A stretch of DNA of 64,000 nucleotides from Streptomyces ruber (GTDB taxonomy: Bacteria > Actinomycetota > Actinomycetes > Streptomycetales > Streptomycetaceae), in the NCBI RefSeq assembly GCF_014648075.1, contig NZ_BMQK01000016.1, positions 62,001 to 126,000 of the forward strand, read 5' to 3'. The notes under the pieces are model-generated. The model searched no databases and had not been told where the DNA came from. It saw nothing but the letters and a program-made list of their open reading frames with translations. Shown one piece after another: positions 50,166 through 59,078 of this stretch (position 1 is its first letter; the number at the start of each line of letters is the position of its first letter). Position numbers and translations under genes: made by a program.

Positions 50166-52688
50166 TCACCGGGACACCCTTCCGACGACGGTGAGAGCCA
50201 GATCACGCGAGGACGCGCCGATCCACACGGTCCGCCGTCCGGTGCCGAGCACCCAGCCGTGCCGTTCCGGGTCCCAGGACGACAGGGTCCGCCGCCGGAC
50301 GGTCACGGTGATCCGGCGCCGCTCCCCCGCCCGCAGTGCGAGCCTCCGGTAACCGCCCAGGACGCGTACGGCCTGGTCGAGCCGGAGGTCCGGGGAGCGG
50401 CCCACGTACACCTGCGGGACCGCGACGCCCGCGCGGTCGCCGGTGTTGCGCACGGTGAAGCCCACGTCGAGCCCTCGCCGCGTCCACCGCGCCGACGGCT
50501 CCGCGTAGGAGAAGGAGGTGTACGACAGCCCGTGCCCGAACGGGAACAGCGGCCGCACGCCCTTCGCGTCGTACCAGCGGTGGCCGATGTGGACGCCCTC
50601 CGCGTACTCCACGGTGCCGTCGACCCCGGGGTAGCGGCGCGGGTCGCCGGCGACGGGGTGGTGGTCGTCGCCGGCCGGGAAGGACTGGGTGAGGCGGCCG
50701 CCCGGGTCGCAGTCGCCGAACAGGACGGCGGCGGTGGCGGCCGCGCCCTCCTGGCCCGGGTAGTACATCTGGAGCACGGCGGCGGTCCCCTCCAGCCAGG
50801 GCATCGAGACCGCGGACGAGGTGTTGAGGACGACGGTGGTGCGCGGGTTGGCCGCGGTCACCGCCCCGATCAGCTCCTCCTGGTGGCCGGGGAGCGCGAG
50901 GGTCGTGCGGTCCAGGCCCTCGGTGGCGTCCTCGTAGGCGAACAGGACGACGTGACGCGCCTCCCGCGCGGCCTTCACGGCCCGGGCGACCTCCCGTGCG
51001 CGGGTGGTGCCGTCGACGCACCGCAGCCGGAACCGCAGCCCGTCGGCGCCGCCCGCCGCGGTGATCCGCAGCCGGTGGCGGCCCTTCGTCACCGCGGTCG
51101 TGGCGCGGCGCACGGACAGTCCGTCAGGCGCGGCGGAGCCGAACCCGCCGGAGAAGAACTCCTGGTAGCCGGGCTGCTGCGGGAACAGCTCCGCACCGTC
51201 GAGCAGCACCTTCGGCCGCTTCGTGGGGTCTCCGTCGTAGTGCAGGACGAACGTCCACTCGTCGTCCCGGTGCACGGTGAGCGTCCCGTCGTACGCCCAG
51301 TCCTTCCCGGCGGCGACGCGCCGCTCCTCGAGGCGGACGGCCGGGGTGAGGGCGTCCCCGGGCAGTGCCTCGCCGAAGAGGTTCTCGCCGGGCGCGTGGG
51401 TGACCCGCGCGTGTGTGCCCGCGCGCCGCCGGATCGCCGTCAGGGGGCTGTCGGCGTGGTCGGGCACGACGTGGGCGCTCCCGCCGCCGCCGACGAAGGG
51501 GCGGGAGCCGGAGGGCCCGATGACGGCGATGTCCCCGGCGCCGGCCGGCAGGGGCAGCGCCCGGCGTTCGTTCCTGAGGAGGGTGGCCCCGGCCTTGGCG
51601 ACCTCCAGCGCCACGGCGGCACCCGCGCGCGCGTCACGGCGTGGGCGGGGCGGGCCGCCGTGGCCGTCGAGCAGTCCGAAGCGGTCCAGTACGCCGAGGA
51701 TCCGGCGGACGGCCCGGTCGACGTGTCCCTCGGGGACGCCGCCGTCCCGGACGGCCCGCTCCAGCGCGGCGCCGAAGTACCTGCCGTCCGGCATCTCCAT
51801 GTCGAGGCCCGCGGCGATCGAGGCGACGGTGCTGTGCGCGGCGGACCAGTCGGTCATCACCCAGCCCGCGAAGCCCCAGGTGTCCCGCAGGACCTTGGTG
51901 AGCAGGTCCCTGTTCTCGCAGGCGTGGACGCCGCCGACCTTGTTGTACGCGCCCATCACGGCACCCGCGCCGGCGGTGACGGCCGCTTCGAAGCCGCGCA
52001 GTTCGACCTCGTGCAGCGTCTGCTCGTCCACCCGCACGTCGACCGTCTCGCGGTCCCGCTCCTGGTTGTTCAGCGCGAAGTGCTTGACCGTCGCGACGAG
52101 GCCCTCGTCCTGGATGCCGCGGATCTCGGCCGCGACCAGGTCGCCGGAGAGCAGCGGGTCCTCGCCGAACGTCTCGAAGTTGCGGCCCGCGTACGGGGTG
52201 CGGACGAGGTTCACCATCGGGGACAGCAGCACGTCCTGGCCGAGCGCGCGGCCCTCGCGGCCGATGACCCGGCCGTAGCGGCGGGCGAGGTCCGGGTCGA
52301 ACGCGGCGGCGAGCAGCACCGGGGCGGGCAGCGCGGTGGCGTGCCGCGTCACGCGCACCCCGGCGGGGCCGTCGGCCAGCCGGAGCGGGGGGATGCCGAG
52401 GCGGGGCACCCCGGGGACGTACCCGGCCTGGCCGAGCGGTGCGGGATCGGTGGCGCCGTGCAGGAGGGAGATCTTCTCGGCGAGCGTGAGCCGGGCGAGC
52501 AGCCGCTCGACGCGGGCCGGTCCGCCGGAGGAGAGGGAGGTGGTGGCGGTGTGCGGGGGGACCGTGAGCCCGGTGGCGGTCGCCGCCGTGGCGACCGTGA
52601 CGGCTCCGCCCAGCAGACGCAGGGCGGAGCGCCGGGACACGGAGGACGGGGCGGGAGCGGTGGTGGGGGTGCGGGCGGGGACGGACAC
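50166..52688 (-). CDS. Tat-exported GH3 beta-glucosidase with PA14 insertion
   Basis: 840 residues. A twin-arginine signal, SRRSALRLLGGAVTVA (about residues 18-33), precedes the GH3 catalytic barrel. It has KHFALNNQERDRETVDVRVD near 208 and the nucleophile Asp in GWVMTDWSAAHS near 276. The GH3 C-terminal domain starts near 355. A PA14-like insertion (about 440-560, DWAYDGTLTVHRDDEWTFVL) separates its halves. A fibronectin-III-like domain ends it. Acts on beta-glucosides outside the cell; exact sugar unknown. Confidence 0.92.
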   Translation of the reverse strand: MSVPARTPTTAPAPSSVSRRSALRLLGGAVTVATAATATGLTVPPHTATTSLSSGGPARVERLLARLTLAEKISLLHGATDPAPLGQAGYVPGVPRLGIPPLRLADGPAGVRVTRHATALPAPVLLAAAFDPDLARRYGRVIGREGRALGQDVLLSPMVNLVRTPYAGRNFETFGEDPLLSGDLVAAEIRGIQDEGLVATVKHFALNNQERDRETVDVRVDEQTLHEVELRGFEAAVTAGAGAVMGAYNKVGGVHACENRDLLTKVLRDTWGFAGWVMTDWSAAHSTVASIAAGLDMEMPDGRYFGAALERAVRDGGVPEGHVDRAVRRILGVLDRFGLLDGHGGPPRPRRDARAGAAVALEVAKAGATLLRNERRALPLPAGAGDIAVIGPSGSRPFVGGGGSAHVVPDHADSPLTAIRRRAGTHARVTHAPGENLFGEALPGDALTPAVRLEERRVAAGKDWAYDGTLTVHRDDEWTFVLHYDGDPTKRPKVLLDGAELFPQQPGYQEFFSGGFGSAAPDGLSVRRATTAVTKGRHRLRITAAGGADGLRFRLRCVDGTTRAREVARAVKAAREARHVVLFAYEDATEGLDRTTLALPGHQEELIGAVTAANPRTTVVLNTSSAVSMPWLEGTAAVLQMYYPGQEGAAATAAVLFGDCDPGGRLTQSFPAGDDHHPVAGDPRRYPGVDGTVEYAEGVHIGHRWYDAKGVRPLFPFGHGLSYTSFSYAEPSARWTRRGLDVGFTVRNTGDRAGVAVPQVYVGRSPDLRLDQAVRVLGGYRRLALRAGERRRITVTVRRRTLSSWDPERHGWVLGTGRRTVWIGASSRDLALTVVGRVSR

Positions 52689-52833
52689 GGGCCGTCACTC
52701 CTTCGTGCGCGTGTCGTGGCGGACCGCGTGGAACACGCCGGCGGGCGCCGGCTCCCGGCCCTTGCCCACACTCTGCTCCACCGGCGACAGGGCATGCCGC
52801 CGGACACCGCGGGTACGGCACGAAAGCGTGACG

Positions 52834-53286
52834 TCAGCCGCCCGGGCGCAGGGTCCACACCACCGTCATCTCCCCGGTCACGGCGCCGTCGCCGCGCCGT
52901 ATGGCGACGGACACCGGGAACTCCGGACGCTGTCCGGCGTCCAGTTCGGCGACGACCTCGGCGGCGGGGCGGCCCAGCGTCGCGGTCGCCGTGACCGGCC
53001 CCATCGCCAGCTTCCTGTACGCGATCTCGGCGCCGACCGCGAGCGGTACGGCCCGGGAGAGCTGCTCCCCGAAGGCCGCGAGCACGACGGCGCCGCTCGC
53101 CGACTCGCCCAGCGTGAACATGGCGCCGGCGTGCGGGCCGCCGAGGTGGTTGTGGTAGTCGCGCTGGTCCGGCAGCGTCACCACGGCCCGCTCCGGCGTC
53201 GTCTCCGCGAACTCCAGGTTCAGCGTCCTGGCCATCGGCACCGTGGCGGCGAGCATCTCGCCGATCGACTTCTGGTCTGCGCTCAT
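52834..53286 (-). CDS. Hotdog-fold thioesterase-like protein (DUF4442)
   Basis: 150 residues. The hotdog fold is suggested by HNHLGGPHAGAMFTLGESAS (residues about 46-65) with the long central helix, and by AEIAYRKLAMGPVTATATL. This matches the DUF4442/PaaI-like thioesterase group. The substrate acyl group is unknown. ATG 53286 begins the domain. Confidence 0.85.
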   Translation of the reverse strand: MSADQKSIGEMLAATVPMARTLNLEFAETTPERAVVTLPDQRDYHNHLGGPHAGAMFTLGESASGAVVLAAFGEQLSRAVPLAVGAEIAYRKLAMGPVTATATLGRPAAEVVAELDAGQRPEFPVSVAIRRGDGAVTGEMTVVWTLRPGG

Positions 53287-53385
53287 GAGCCGGAGGTTAC
53301 CCACGAGTAGCCACTGTTGGCCAGGGTGGTGCGGAGGACGGCGCGAACAAACGATTTGGCACCTCGCTCCCCGGCCCGGGACAGT

Positions 53386-54699
53386 GTGCCGGTGACCTCA
53401 GCAGACCCCGTACGCCCCCGGCGCCGCGCCTGGGCGGGCCGCAACCACACCCTGCTGACCGCCGCGGCGGTCGTGACGGGCCTGGGCAGCCACGGCGCCC
53501 TGATCGCCTCGGCGTTCGCCGTCCTCGAGGCGGGCGGCGACGGCGGCGACGTCGGTCTGGTCGCGGCGGCGCGCACCCTGCCGCTGGTGCTGTTCCTGCT
53601 GGTGGGCGGCGCGATCGCGGACCGGCTGCCGCGGCACCGGGTGATGGTCGCGGCGAACACCCTGAACTGCGTCTCACAGGGCGCCTTCGCGGCGCTCGTG
53701 CTGACCGGGGAGCCCCAGCTGTGGCAGATGGTGCTGCTGTCGGCCCTCGGCGGCACCGGACAGGCGTTCTTCGGCCCGGCGGCCGAGGGCATGCTGCTGT
53801 CCTCGGTCACCGCCGAGCAGGCGGGGCGCGCCTTCGCGCTGTTCCGTTTCGCGACGCAGGGGGCGACGCTGACCGGCGCGGCCGTCGGCGGCGCGCTGGT
53901 CGCCGTGATCGGCCCCGGCTGGGTGCTCGCGGTGGACGCCGCCGCGTTCGCGGTCGCGGGGCTGCTGCGCGCCTTCCTCGACGTGAGCCACATCCCGCCG
54001 CGTACACCGGGCCACGGCATGCTCGCCGATCTGCGGGACGGCTGGCGGGAGTTCACCGGACGGACCTGGCTGTGGGCGATCGTCGTCCAGTTCTCCCTGG
54101 TCAACGCGGTCGTCACCGCAGCCGACGCGGTCTACGGACCGCAGGTCGCCCGGGACCACCTCGGCGGGCCGGGCTCCTGGGGCCTGGCGCTCGCCCTGTT
54201 CGGCGCGGGCAACGCGGCCGGGGCGCTGCTGATGACGCGCTGGCAGCCGCGCCGGCTGCTCCTCGTGGGCACGCTGTGCGTGTTCCCGTTCGCGCTGCCG
54301 TCCGCCGCGCTGGCCGTACCGCTGCCGCTGTCCCTGCTGTGCGCGGCGATGTTCGTGAGCGGTCTGTCCATCGAGGTGTTCGGCGTCTCCTGGATGACCG
54401 CGCTGCACCAGGAGATACCCGAGGAGAAGCTCTCCCGGGTCGCGGCGTACGACTGGATCGGCTCGGTGTCGCTGGTGCCCCTGGCCACGGCACTGGCGGG
54501 CCCGGCGGAGGGCGGGTTCGGGCGCCCGGCGGCCCTGTGGGGCTGTGCCGCGCTGGTCGTGGCGGCCACCGCTGCGGTGCTGTGCGTGCGGGACGTACGG
54601 GATCTGACGCGGCGCACCGGGCCCGTGGGCGTGAAGCGGCCGGGCGACGGGCCGGACACGGCCGTCCCGGCCGCCCCGGCGTCCGCCACCGGGGGTTGA
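53386..54699 (+). CDS. MFS transporter
   Basis: About 437 residues with twelve predicted membrane helices, of the MFS_3/EntS-like group of exporters. The inter-helix motif GGAIADRLPRHRVMVAAN near residue 63 matches the MFS signature (G-x3-D-R/K-x-G/R-R). SWMTALHQEIPEEKLSRVAA near 344 is typical of this subgroup. Start is uncertain; GTG 53386 or GTG 53392 are likelier than ATG 53317. Substrate unknown. Confidence 0.85.
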   Translation: MPVTSADPVRPRRRAWAGRNHTLLTAAAVVTGLGSHGALIASAFAVLEAGGDGGDVGLVAAARTLPLVLFLLVGGAIADRLPRHRVMVAANTLNCVSQGAFAALVLTGEPQLWQMVLLSALGGTGQAFFGPAAEGMLLSSVTAEQAGRAFALFRFATQGATLTGAAVGGALVAVIGPGWVLAVDAAAFAVAGLLRAFLDVSHIPPRTPGHGMLADLRDGWREFTGRTWLWAIVVQFSLVNAVVTAADAVYGPQVARDHLGGPGSWGLALALFGAGNAAGALLMTRWQPRRLLLVGTLCVFPFALPSAALAVPLPLSLLCAAMFVSGLSIEVFGVSWMTALHQEIPEEKLSRVAAYDWIGSVSLVPLATALAGPAEGGFGRPAALWGCAALVVAATAAVLCVRDVRDLTRRTGPVGVKRPGDGPDTAVPAAPASATGG

Positions 54700-54710
54700 G
54701 CCCCGCACGG

Positions 54711-55241
54711 TCAGCGCGGCGGATCGGAGGACGGCCGCGGGGCGGGCGGGAGGCGTGGCACCGCGTCGCGCAGCGCGCGGGTGGCGGGGTGCGCGGGGTG
54801 GCGCAGCACGTCGGCCAGCAGGCCCTCCACCACGACCCGTCCGTGCCGCAGGACGGCCACGTGCCGGCACAGCCGCTCCACGACCAGCGTCAGCGGGTGC
54901 CCGGAGCGGAACCGCACGTGGTCGCGCAGGGTGAACGTCCAGGTCCGGCGGTCCTTCGACGAGGTCCACCGGGTCGCGAGCACCCCTTCGGCCCTGCCGG
55001 TGCCGGCGTCGTACCGGGTGAGCGTCTCGTACGTGTTGGCGAGGGCCACCATCTCGTCGGAGTAGGAGCGCGCCGGGTCGCACTCGGTCACCAGCCCCGT
55101 TCCGATCAGGTGGACGAAGGTGTCGTCGTCCCGGCCGGCCGTACCGCCCCCGCCGGAACAGCCGCCCACCGCCAGCGACGGCGGCCGCCGCGGTGGCCAG
55201 GGGCCGCGGACGGCTCCGCGCGCGGTCCGCTGCGCGGACAT
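54711..55241 (-). pseudogene. Deletion fusion of an oligopeptide-type binding protein and an ABC ATPase
   Basis: The first ~115 residues are the start of a family-5 solute-binding lipoprotein (LAVGGCSGGGG lipobox region, then NTYETLTRYDAGTGRAEGVL and TWTFTLRDHVRFRSG). At about 54890-54900 the frame passes directly into the C-terminus of an OppD/OppF-type ATPase (TLVVERLCRHVAVLRHGRVV, then HPATRALRDAVPRLP). The rest of the binding protein, the permeases and the ATPase core are missing. It is a scar of a lost peptide/nickel ABC operon and cannot work. Confidence 0.78.
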
Positions 55242-55397
55242 CCGTCCGGGTGGAACGACCGGGGAAAGGCTGCACCGACATGACCGGGCCCTCCGGGACT
55301 GGTCCTGCCAGGTTGGCACGCGCGTACGGCTGATCGGCAGCCCCCGTCGGGCTGTTCGAGCTCCCGCCGGGCCGTACCGTCGCCGGTGCCGCGGGCC

Positions 55398-56243
55398 CTA
55401 ACCGATGCCGAAGGCGCCCTCCGGCGGCTCCGGCGACGGTACGGCGTCCTCGTCGCGCACGGGCTCGGCGGCGCCGACGAGCACGCGCAGCGCCGCACCG
55501 TGCACGACGCGGGCCGGGAAGGCGTCGGCGGCCGTGCGGCGGGCCAGCGCCGCGGTGTCGAGCGGCCGGTGGGCGGCGAGGAGCACGGCGTTGCCGAAGC
55601 GCCGGCCGCGCAGCACGCCCGGCTCGGCGACCAGCGCGAGCTCGGCGAAGACCGTGGCCAGCGTGGCGAGCTGGGAGCGCAGGAAGGCGAAGGGCGCGGC
55701 GTCCGCGAGGTTGGCGAGATAGACCCCGTCGCCCCGCAGGACGCGGGCGGCGGCGCGCGTGTACGCGACCGTCGTCAGGTGCGCGGGGACGCGGGAGCCG
55801 CCGAACACGTCCGCGACCAGGATGTCGGCGGAGCCGGCCGGTGCCGCCTCGAGCCAGGCGCGGGCGTCCGCGCCGTGCAGCGTGATCCGCTCCCCGGCCG
55901 GCAGGGGCAGGTGTTCGGTGACCAGTTCCAGCAGGCCGCGGTCGGCCTCGACGACGTCCTGGCGGGAGCCGGGCCGGGTGGCGGCGACGTACCGGGGCAG
56001 GGTGAGCGCGCCACCGCCGAGGTGAGCCACGTCGAGCGGCCGCCCGGGCGCGGCCACCGTGTCCAGCGCGTGCCCGAGCCGCCGCGCGTACTCGAACTCC
56101 AGGTGGGCCGGCTCGTCGAGGTCGACGTACGACTGCGGCGCCCCGTCGACCGTCAGCAGCCAGGCCCGCTCCCGGTCGACGTCCGGCATGAGCTTGGCGG
56201 TCCCGTGGTCGGTGACCCGGGTGACGGGTATGGGCTCGTTCAC
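55398..56243 (-). CDS. Spermidine synthase-like (PABS domain) methyltransferase-fold protein
   Basis: 281 residues of the spermidine-synthase-like superfamily. GAPQSYVDLDEPAHLEFEYA near residue 34 is the typical entry segment. Glycine loop AHLGGGALTLPRYVA lies near 73, followed by VVEADRGLLELV and DILVADVFGGSRVPAH near 140. No polyamine genes are nearby, and many such streptomycete proteins have unknown substrates, so true spermidine synthesis is not claimed. Located behind the EF-Tu3 terminator. Confidence 0.85.
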   Translation of the reverse strand: MNEPIPVTRVTDHGTAKLMPDVDRERAWLLTVDGAPQSYVDLDEPAHLEFEYARRLGHALDTVAAPGRPLDVAHLGGGALTLPRYVAATRPGSRQDVVEADRGLLELVTEHLPLPAGERITLHGADARAWLEAAPAGSADILVADVFGGSRVPAHLTTVAYTRAAARVLRGDGVYLANLADAAPFAFLRSQLATLATVFAELALVAEPGVLRGRRFGNAVLLAAHRPLDTAALARRTAADAFPARVVHGAALRVLVGAAEPVRDEDAVPSPEPPEGAFGIG

Positions 56244-56268
56244 GGACCCATTGTGCCGCCGGGCCGCG

Positions 56269-56308
56269 CGGGGCCGGGTGCCCGCACACCTGCGGGCACC
56301 CGGCCCCG
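56269..56308 (-). terminator. Stem-loop terminator of the EF-Tu3 gene
   Basis: Perfect 18-bp stem, arms 56269-56286 and 56291-56308, with a 4-nt loop. It starts three bases after the EF-Tu stop on the minus strand and ends before the next gene at 56243. Confidence 0.9.
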
Positions 56309-56311
56309 TGT

Positions 56312-57490
56312 TCAGCCGACCGAGGTCACCGTCCCCGCGCCGACCGTGCGTCCGCCCTCGCGGATCGCGAAGCCGAGGCCGGGCTCCAGCGGGACCTCAC
56401 GGCCGAGCGTGACCGTCATCGTGACGGTGTCGCCGGGCCGGGCGACCGCCGTCTCCCCGAGGTCGATGTCGCCGACCACGTCCGCGGTGCGGAGGTAGAA
56501 CTGCGGCCGGTAGCCGGTCGACACCGGAGTAGTGCGGCCGCCCTCGCGCGCCGACAGCACGTACACCCGCGCCGTGAAGCGGCGGCCGGGCACGACGCTG
56601 CCGGGCGCGGCGACGACGTGCCCGCGCCGTACGGCGTCGCGCGGGACACCGCGCAGCAGCAGCGCCACGTTGTCGCCGGCCTGGGCCTCCGCCATCGGCT
56701 TCCCGAAGGTCTCCACCCCGGTGACCACGGACTCCAGCTCCGCGCCGAGCACCTCCACGCGGTCGCCCACGCGGACGGTGCCCCGCTCGACGGCGCCGGT
56801 GACGACCGTGCCGCGGCCGGTGATGGTGAGGACGTTCTCCACCGGCAGCAGGAACGGCGCGTCCAGGTACCGCTCCGGCACGGGCACGTACGTGTCCACC
56901 GCGTCGAGCAGCGCCTCGATCGACGCCGTCCAGCGCGGGTCGCCCGCGAGGGCCTTCAGCCCGGAGACCCGGACGACGGGGACGGAGTCGCCCCCGTAGC
57001 CGTGCGCGGTGAGCAGTTCGCGGACCTCCAGCTCGACCAGGTCGGTCAGCTCCTCGTCCCCCGCGTCCGCCTTGTTGAGGGCGACGACGATGTGGTCGAC
57101 GCCCACCTGGCGGGCGAGCAGCACGTGTTCGGCGGTCTGCGGCATGATCCCGTCGAGCGCGGAGACGACGAGGATCGCCCCGTCGAGCTGCGCCGCGCCG
57201 GTGACCATGTTCTTGACGTAGTCGGCGTGGCCCGGCATGTCGACGTGCGCGTAGTGCCGGGTGCCGGTCTCGTACTCGACGTGCGCGATGTTGATGGTGA
57301 TGCCACGCGCGGCCTCCTCCGGCGCCTTGTCGATGCGGTCGAAGGGGACGTAACGGGTGCTGTCGCCGGAGCCGCGCTCGGCGAGCACCTTGGTGATGGC
57401 GGCGGTCAGGGTGGTCTTGCCGTGGTCGACGTGACCCATGGTGCCGATGTTGAGATGGGGTTTCGTGCGGACGTAAGCCGTCTTGGACAT
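56312..57490 (-). CDS. tuf3: Divergent elongation factor Tu (EF-Tu3 type)
   Basis: 392-residue translational GTPase that delivers aminoacyl-tRNA. All G motifs are present: GHVDHGKTT (residue 19), RGITIN (about 62), DMPGHADY (about 81; Met where the usual factor has Cys), NKAD (about 136) and G5 SGLKAL. Domains 2 and 3 are complete. Many positions differ from the main streptomycete EF-Tu, and it does not sit in the fus-rps operon, so it is the extra copy known as tuf3 in S. coelicolor, reported there as stress-related. GAGG precedes the ATG. Confidence 0.92.
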   Translation of the reverse strand: MSKTAYVRTKPHLNIGTMGHVDHGKTTLTAAITKVLAERGSGDSTRYVPFDRIDKAPEEAARGITINIAHVEYETGTRHYAHVDMPGHADYVKNMVTGAAQLDGAILVVSALDGIMPQTAEHVLLARQVGVDHIVVALNKADAGDEELTDLVELEVRELLTAHGYGGDSVPVVRVSGLKALAGDPRWTASIEALLDAVDTYVPVPERYLDAPFLLPVENVLTITGRGTVVTGAVERGTVRVGDRVEVLGAELESVVTGVETFGKPMAEAQAGDNVALLLRGVPRDAVRRGHVVAAPGSVVPGRRFTARVYVLSAREGGRTTPVSTGYRPQFYLRTADVVGDIDLGETAVARPGDTVTMTVTLGREVPLEPGLGFAIREGGRTVGAGTVTSVG

Positions 57491-57575
57491 GGCGCTGCCT
57501 CGAAGTGTTCGGCTGTGCTCAAGTGACGGTTCCGGCGCGGAGAAGCGGCCGGAACGGGGACCCCGAGGTGTTTCC

Positions 57576-57618
57576 GACCCTCCCCCTGCGGGGTCCGCCG
57601 GACGATCCGGGGAGGGTC
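57576..57618 (-). promoter_or_regulatory. Stem-loop in the EF-Tu3 leader
   Basis: 10-bp arms GACCCTCCCC (57576-57585) and GGGGAGGGTC (57609-57618) with an inner GTCCG/CGGAC pair. It lies 86 bp upstream of the EF-Tu3 start on the transcribed strand, right at the stop codon of a possible small ORF. It could be a terminator of that ORF or an attenuator of tuf3. Confidence 0.5.
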
Positions 57619-57745
57619 AGCTTCGGGCGCCGTCTGCCGCTGCGGCGGCCGTGCCGATGACGACGAGAAGGGCAGCCTTCGGCGCATCCGCGACTGTCGC
57701 GGATGCGGCGCTGAGGAAGGCGTGCCGGAACATGACGCCGATCAT
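57617..57745 (-). CDS. Possible 42-codon leader ORF upstream of EF-Tu3
   Basis: ATG 57745 (or ATG 57733 with GGAG eleven bases before) gives a 38-42 residue Ala-rich peptide, MIGVMFRHAFLSAAS and so on, ending ADGARS. Most third codon positions are G/C, as in true genes here. No homologue is known to me. Its stop overlaps the leader hairpin. It may be a leader peptide or chance. Confidence 0.3.
   Translation of the reverse strand: MIGVMFRHAFLSAASATVADAPKAALLVVIGTAAAAADGARS
57684..57706. repeat. Perfect 10-bp inverted repeat, 3-nt loop
   Basis: GCATCCGCGA-CTG-TCGCGGATGC, upstream of tuf3 and inside the possible leader ORF. It could be a regulator-binding site or RNA hairpin. Confidence 0.6.
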
Positions 57746-58252
57746 CTCCGACGCGTCCGCCCGCGTCGAACGATTTTCGTGACGGGTGTGACCACGGGGA
57801 TCCACGGCCGCCAAAGCGGCTCCGGGGCGTCTTTTGACGAGAGATGCTTCACACGGCGACGCACGGCCTGGACGGCGCGGGGGGGCGGGAGGGGCGCGGG
57901 AGGGGCGCGGATGAAGCGCGCGCTTCTCCCTGAGCCGCTTGGCGCGCGCTCACCGCCCGCGCGGCCGACCGCTTCCGAGCCGGTCCGTCCGTGGCGCGCG
58001 GCGCGGCTGTCCGCGTCCCGTCTCGCCAGGTCAGCGCGGGGAGGGACGGAGAAGTCGCCGTGTTCCACGAAGGCGCGTACGGGTCCCCGGGGCGGCCGCC
58101 GAGGTGTACGGAGAGCCGATCCGTGTCAGCGCGATGCCGGCCGGAGACGGCGTTCCGGTGCCCCGGCCGGGTAACCCGGCGTTCCCCGGCCCGTGGCGGT
58201 CGTGAGACGTTCCATACGGCGCTCACACATATCGGTCGGTTACTGTCGCCGG

Positions 58253-59059
58253 ATGCTCGATGCCACCACCCGCTCTGGGGGCACCGCCACGGCCGTTCCC
58301 CCGGCCACCGCCACGGAGCTCGCCGCCCCCGCGGCCGCCTCTTCCCCGTCCCTGTCCGTTCCGCCCGTCTCCCCGACGGGCCCCGCCGCACGCTGCGTCC
58401 GCGTGCTGCTCTCCCCATGGGCGCGTTTCTCGCTGCTCCTGGCGCTCCTCGCGGGCGCCGCGTCGGCCGTCCTGCTGTTCGAACCACAACAGATCCTGAC
58501 CGGCGGCTGGCCACCGCAGCTCGGGGGCGCCGCCGCCGCGCTCGTGTACGCCGTCGCGTACGGGCTGTGCACGGTGGCGTTCGTGCCGCGGCCGCTGCTC
58601 AACCTGGCGGCCGGCGCCCTGTTCGGCTCCGAGTTCGGCCTGGCGGCCGCGCTGGGCGGCACGGTGCTCGGGGCCGGGATCGCCTTCGGCCTCGGCCGGC
58701 TGCTCGGACAGGACGCGCTGCGGCCACTGCTGCGCGGCCGCGTGCTGCAGGCGGTCGACGGACAGCTCAGCCGGCACGGCTTCCGCTCGATGCTGGCGGC
58801 CCGGCTGTTCCCCGGCGTGCCGTTCGCGGCGTCGAACTACTGCGCCTCCGTCTCCCGCATGGGCTGGCTGCCGTTCCTGCTCGCCACGGGGCTCGGCTCG
58901 ATCCCGAACACCGCGGCGTACGTGGTGGCCGGCGCCCGCGCCTCGACGCCGACCTCGCCCGCGTTCCTGATCGCCATGGCGTGCATCGCCGTACCGGCCC
59001 TGATCGGCGCGGTGGTGGCCTGGCGCAAGCGCCACCACCTGCGGCCCACGGGCCGGTGA
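58253..59059 (+). CDS. TVP38/TMEM64 (SNARE-associated) family membrane protein
   Basis: 268 residues. A long Ala/Pro/Ser-rich cytoplasmic N-terminus (about 45) precedes about six membrane segments. The VTT-domain motifs are FVPRPLLNLAAGALFGSEFG near residue 108, GAGIAFGLGRLLG near 140 and AARLFPGVPFAASNYCASVS near 182. Related to DedA; proposed lipid scramblase or transporter. ATG 58253 begins the predicted protein; an upstream GTG at 58193 would add 20 residues. Confidence 0.85.
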   Translation: MLDATTRSGGTATAVPPATATELAAPAAASSPSLSVPPVSPTGPAARCVRVLLSPWARFSLLLALLAGAASAVLLFEPQQILTGGWPPQLGGAAAALVYAVAYGLCTVAFVPRPLLNLAAGALFGSEFGLAAALGGTVLGAGIAFGLGRLLGQDALRPLLRGRVLQAVDGQLSRHGFRSMLAARLFPGVPFAASNYCASVSRMGWLPFLLATGLGSIPNTAAYVVAGARASTPTSPAFLIAMACIAVPALIGAVVAWRKRHHLRPTGR

Positions 59060-59078
59060 CCGCCTCACCGGCGGTCCG

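Larger units (their letters stand above)
57491..58252. other. Long non-coding stretch upstream of EF-Tu3
   Basis: 760 bp without a convincing large gene. It holds the EF-Tu3 leader with a strong hairpin (57576-57618), a possible 42-codon ORF (57617-57745, minus), a perfect 10-bp inverted repeat with 3-nt loop (57684-57706), an A/T-richer promoter-like spot around 57768-57782, and a duplicated GGGAGGGGCGCG (57889-57912). The remainder up to the TVP38 gene shows nothing I can name. Confidence 0.5.

Noticed and set aside
55398..56243. True polyamine biosynthesis
   Set aside because: Only a spermidine-synthase-like fold is seen; no speA/B/D-type genes are near and many homologues have other roles.
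57722..58514. Overlapping small frames on both strands between EF-Tu3 and the TVP38 gene
   Set aside because: Arg/Pro-rich low-complexity translations, no RBS, no similarity to known proteins.
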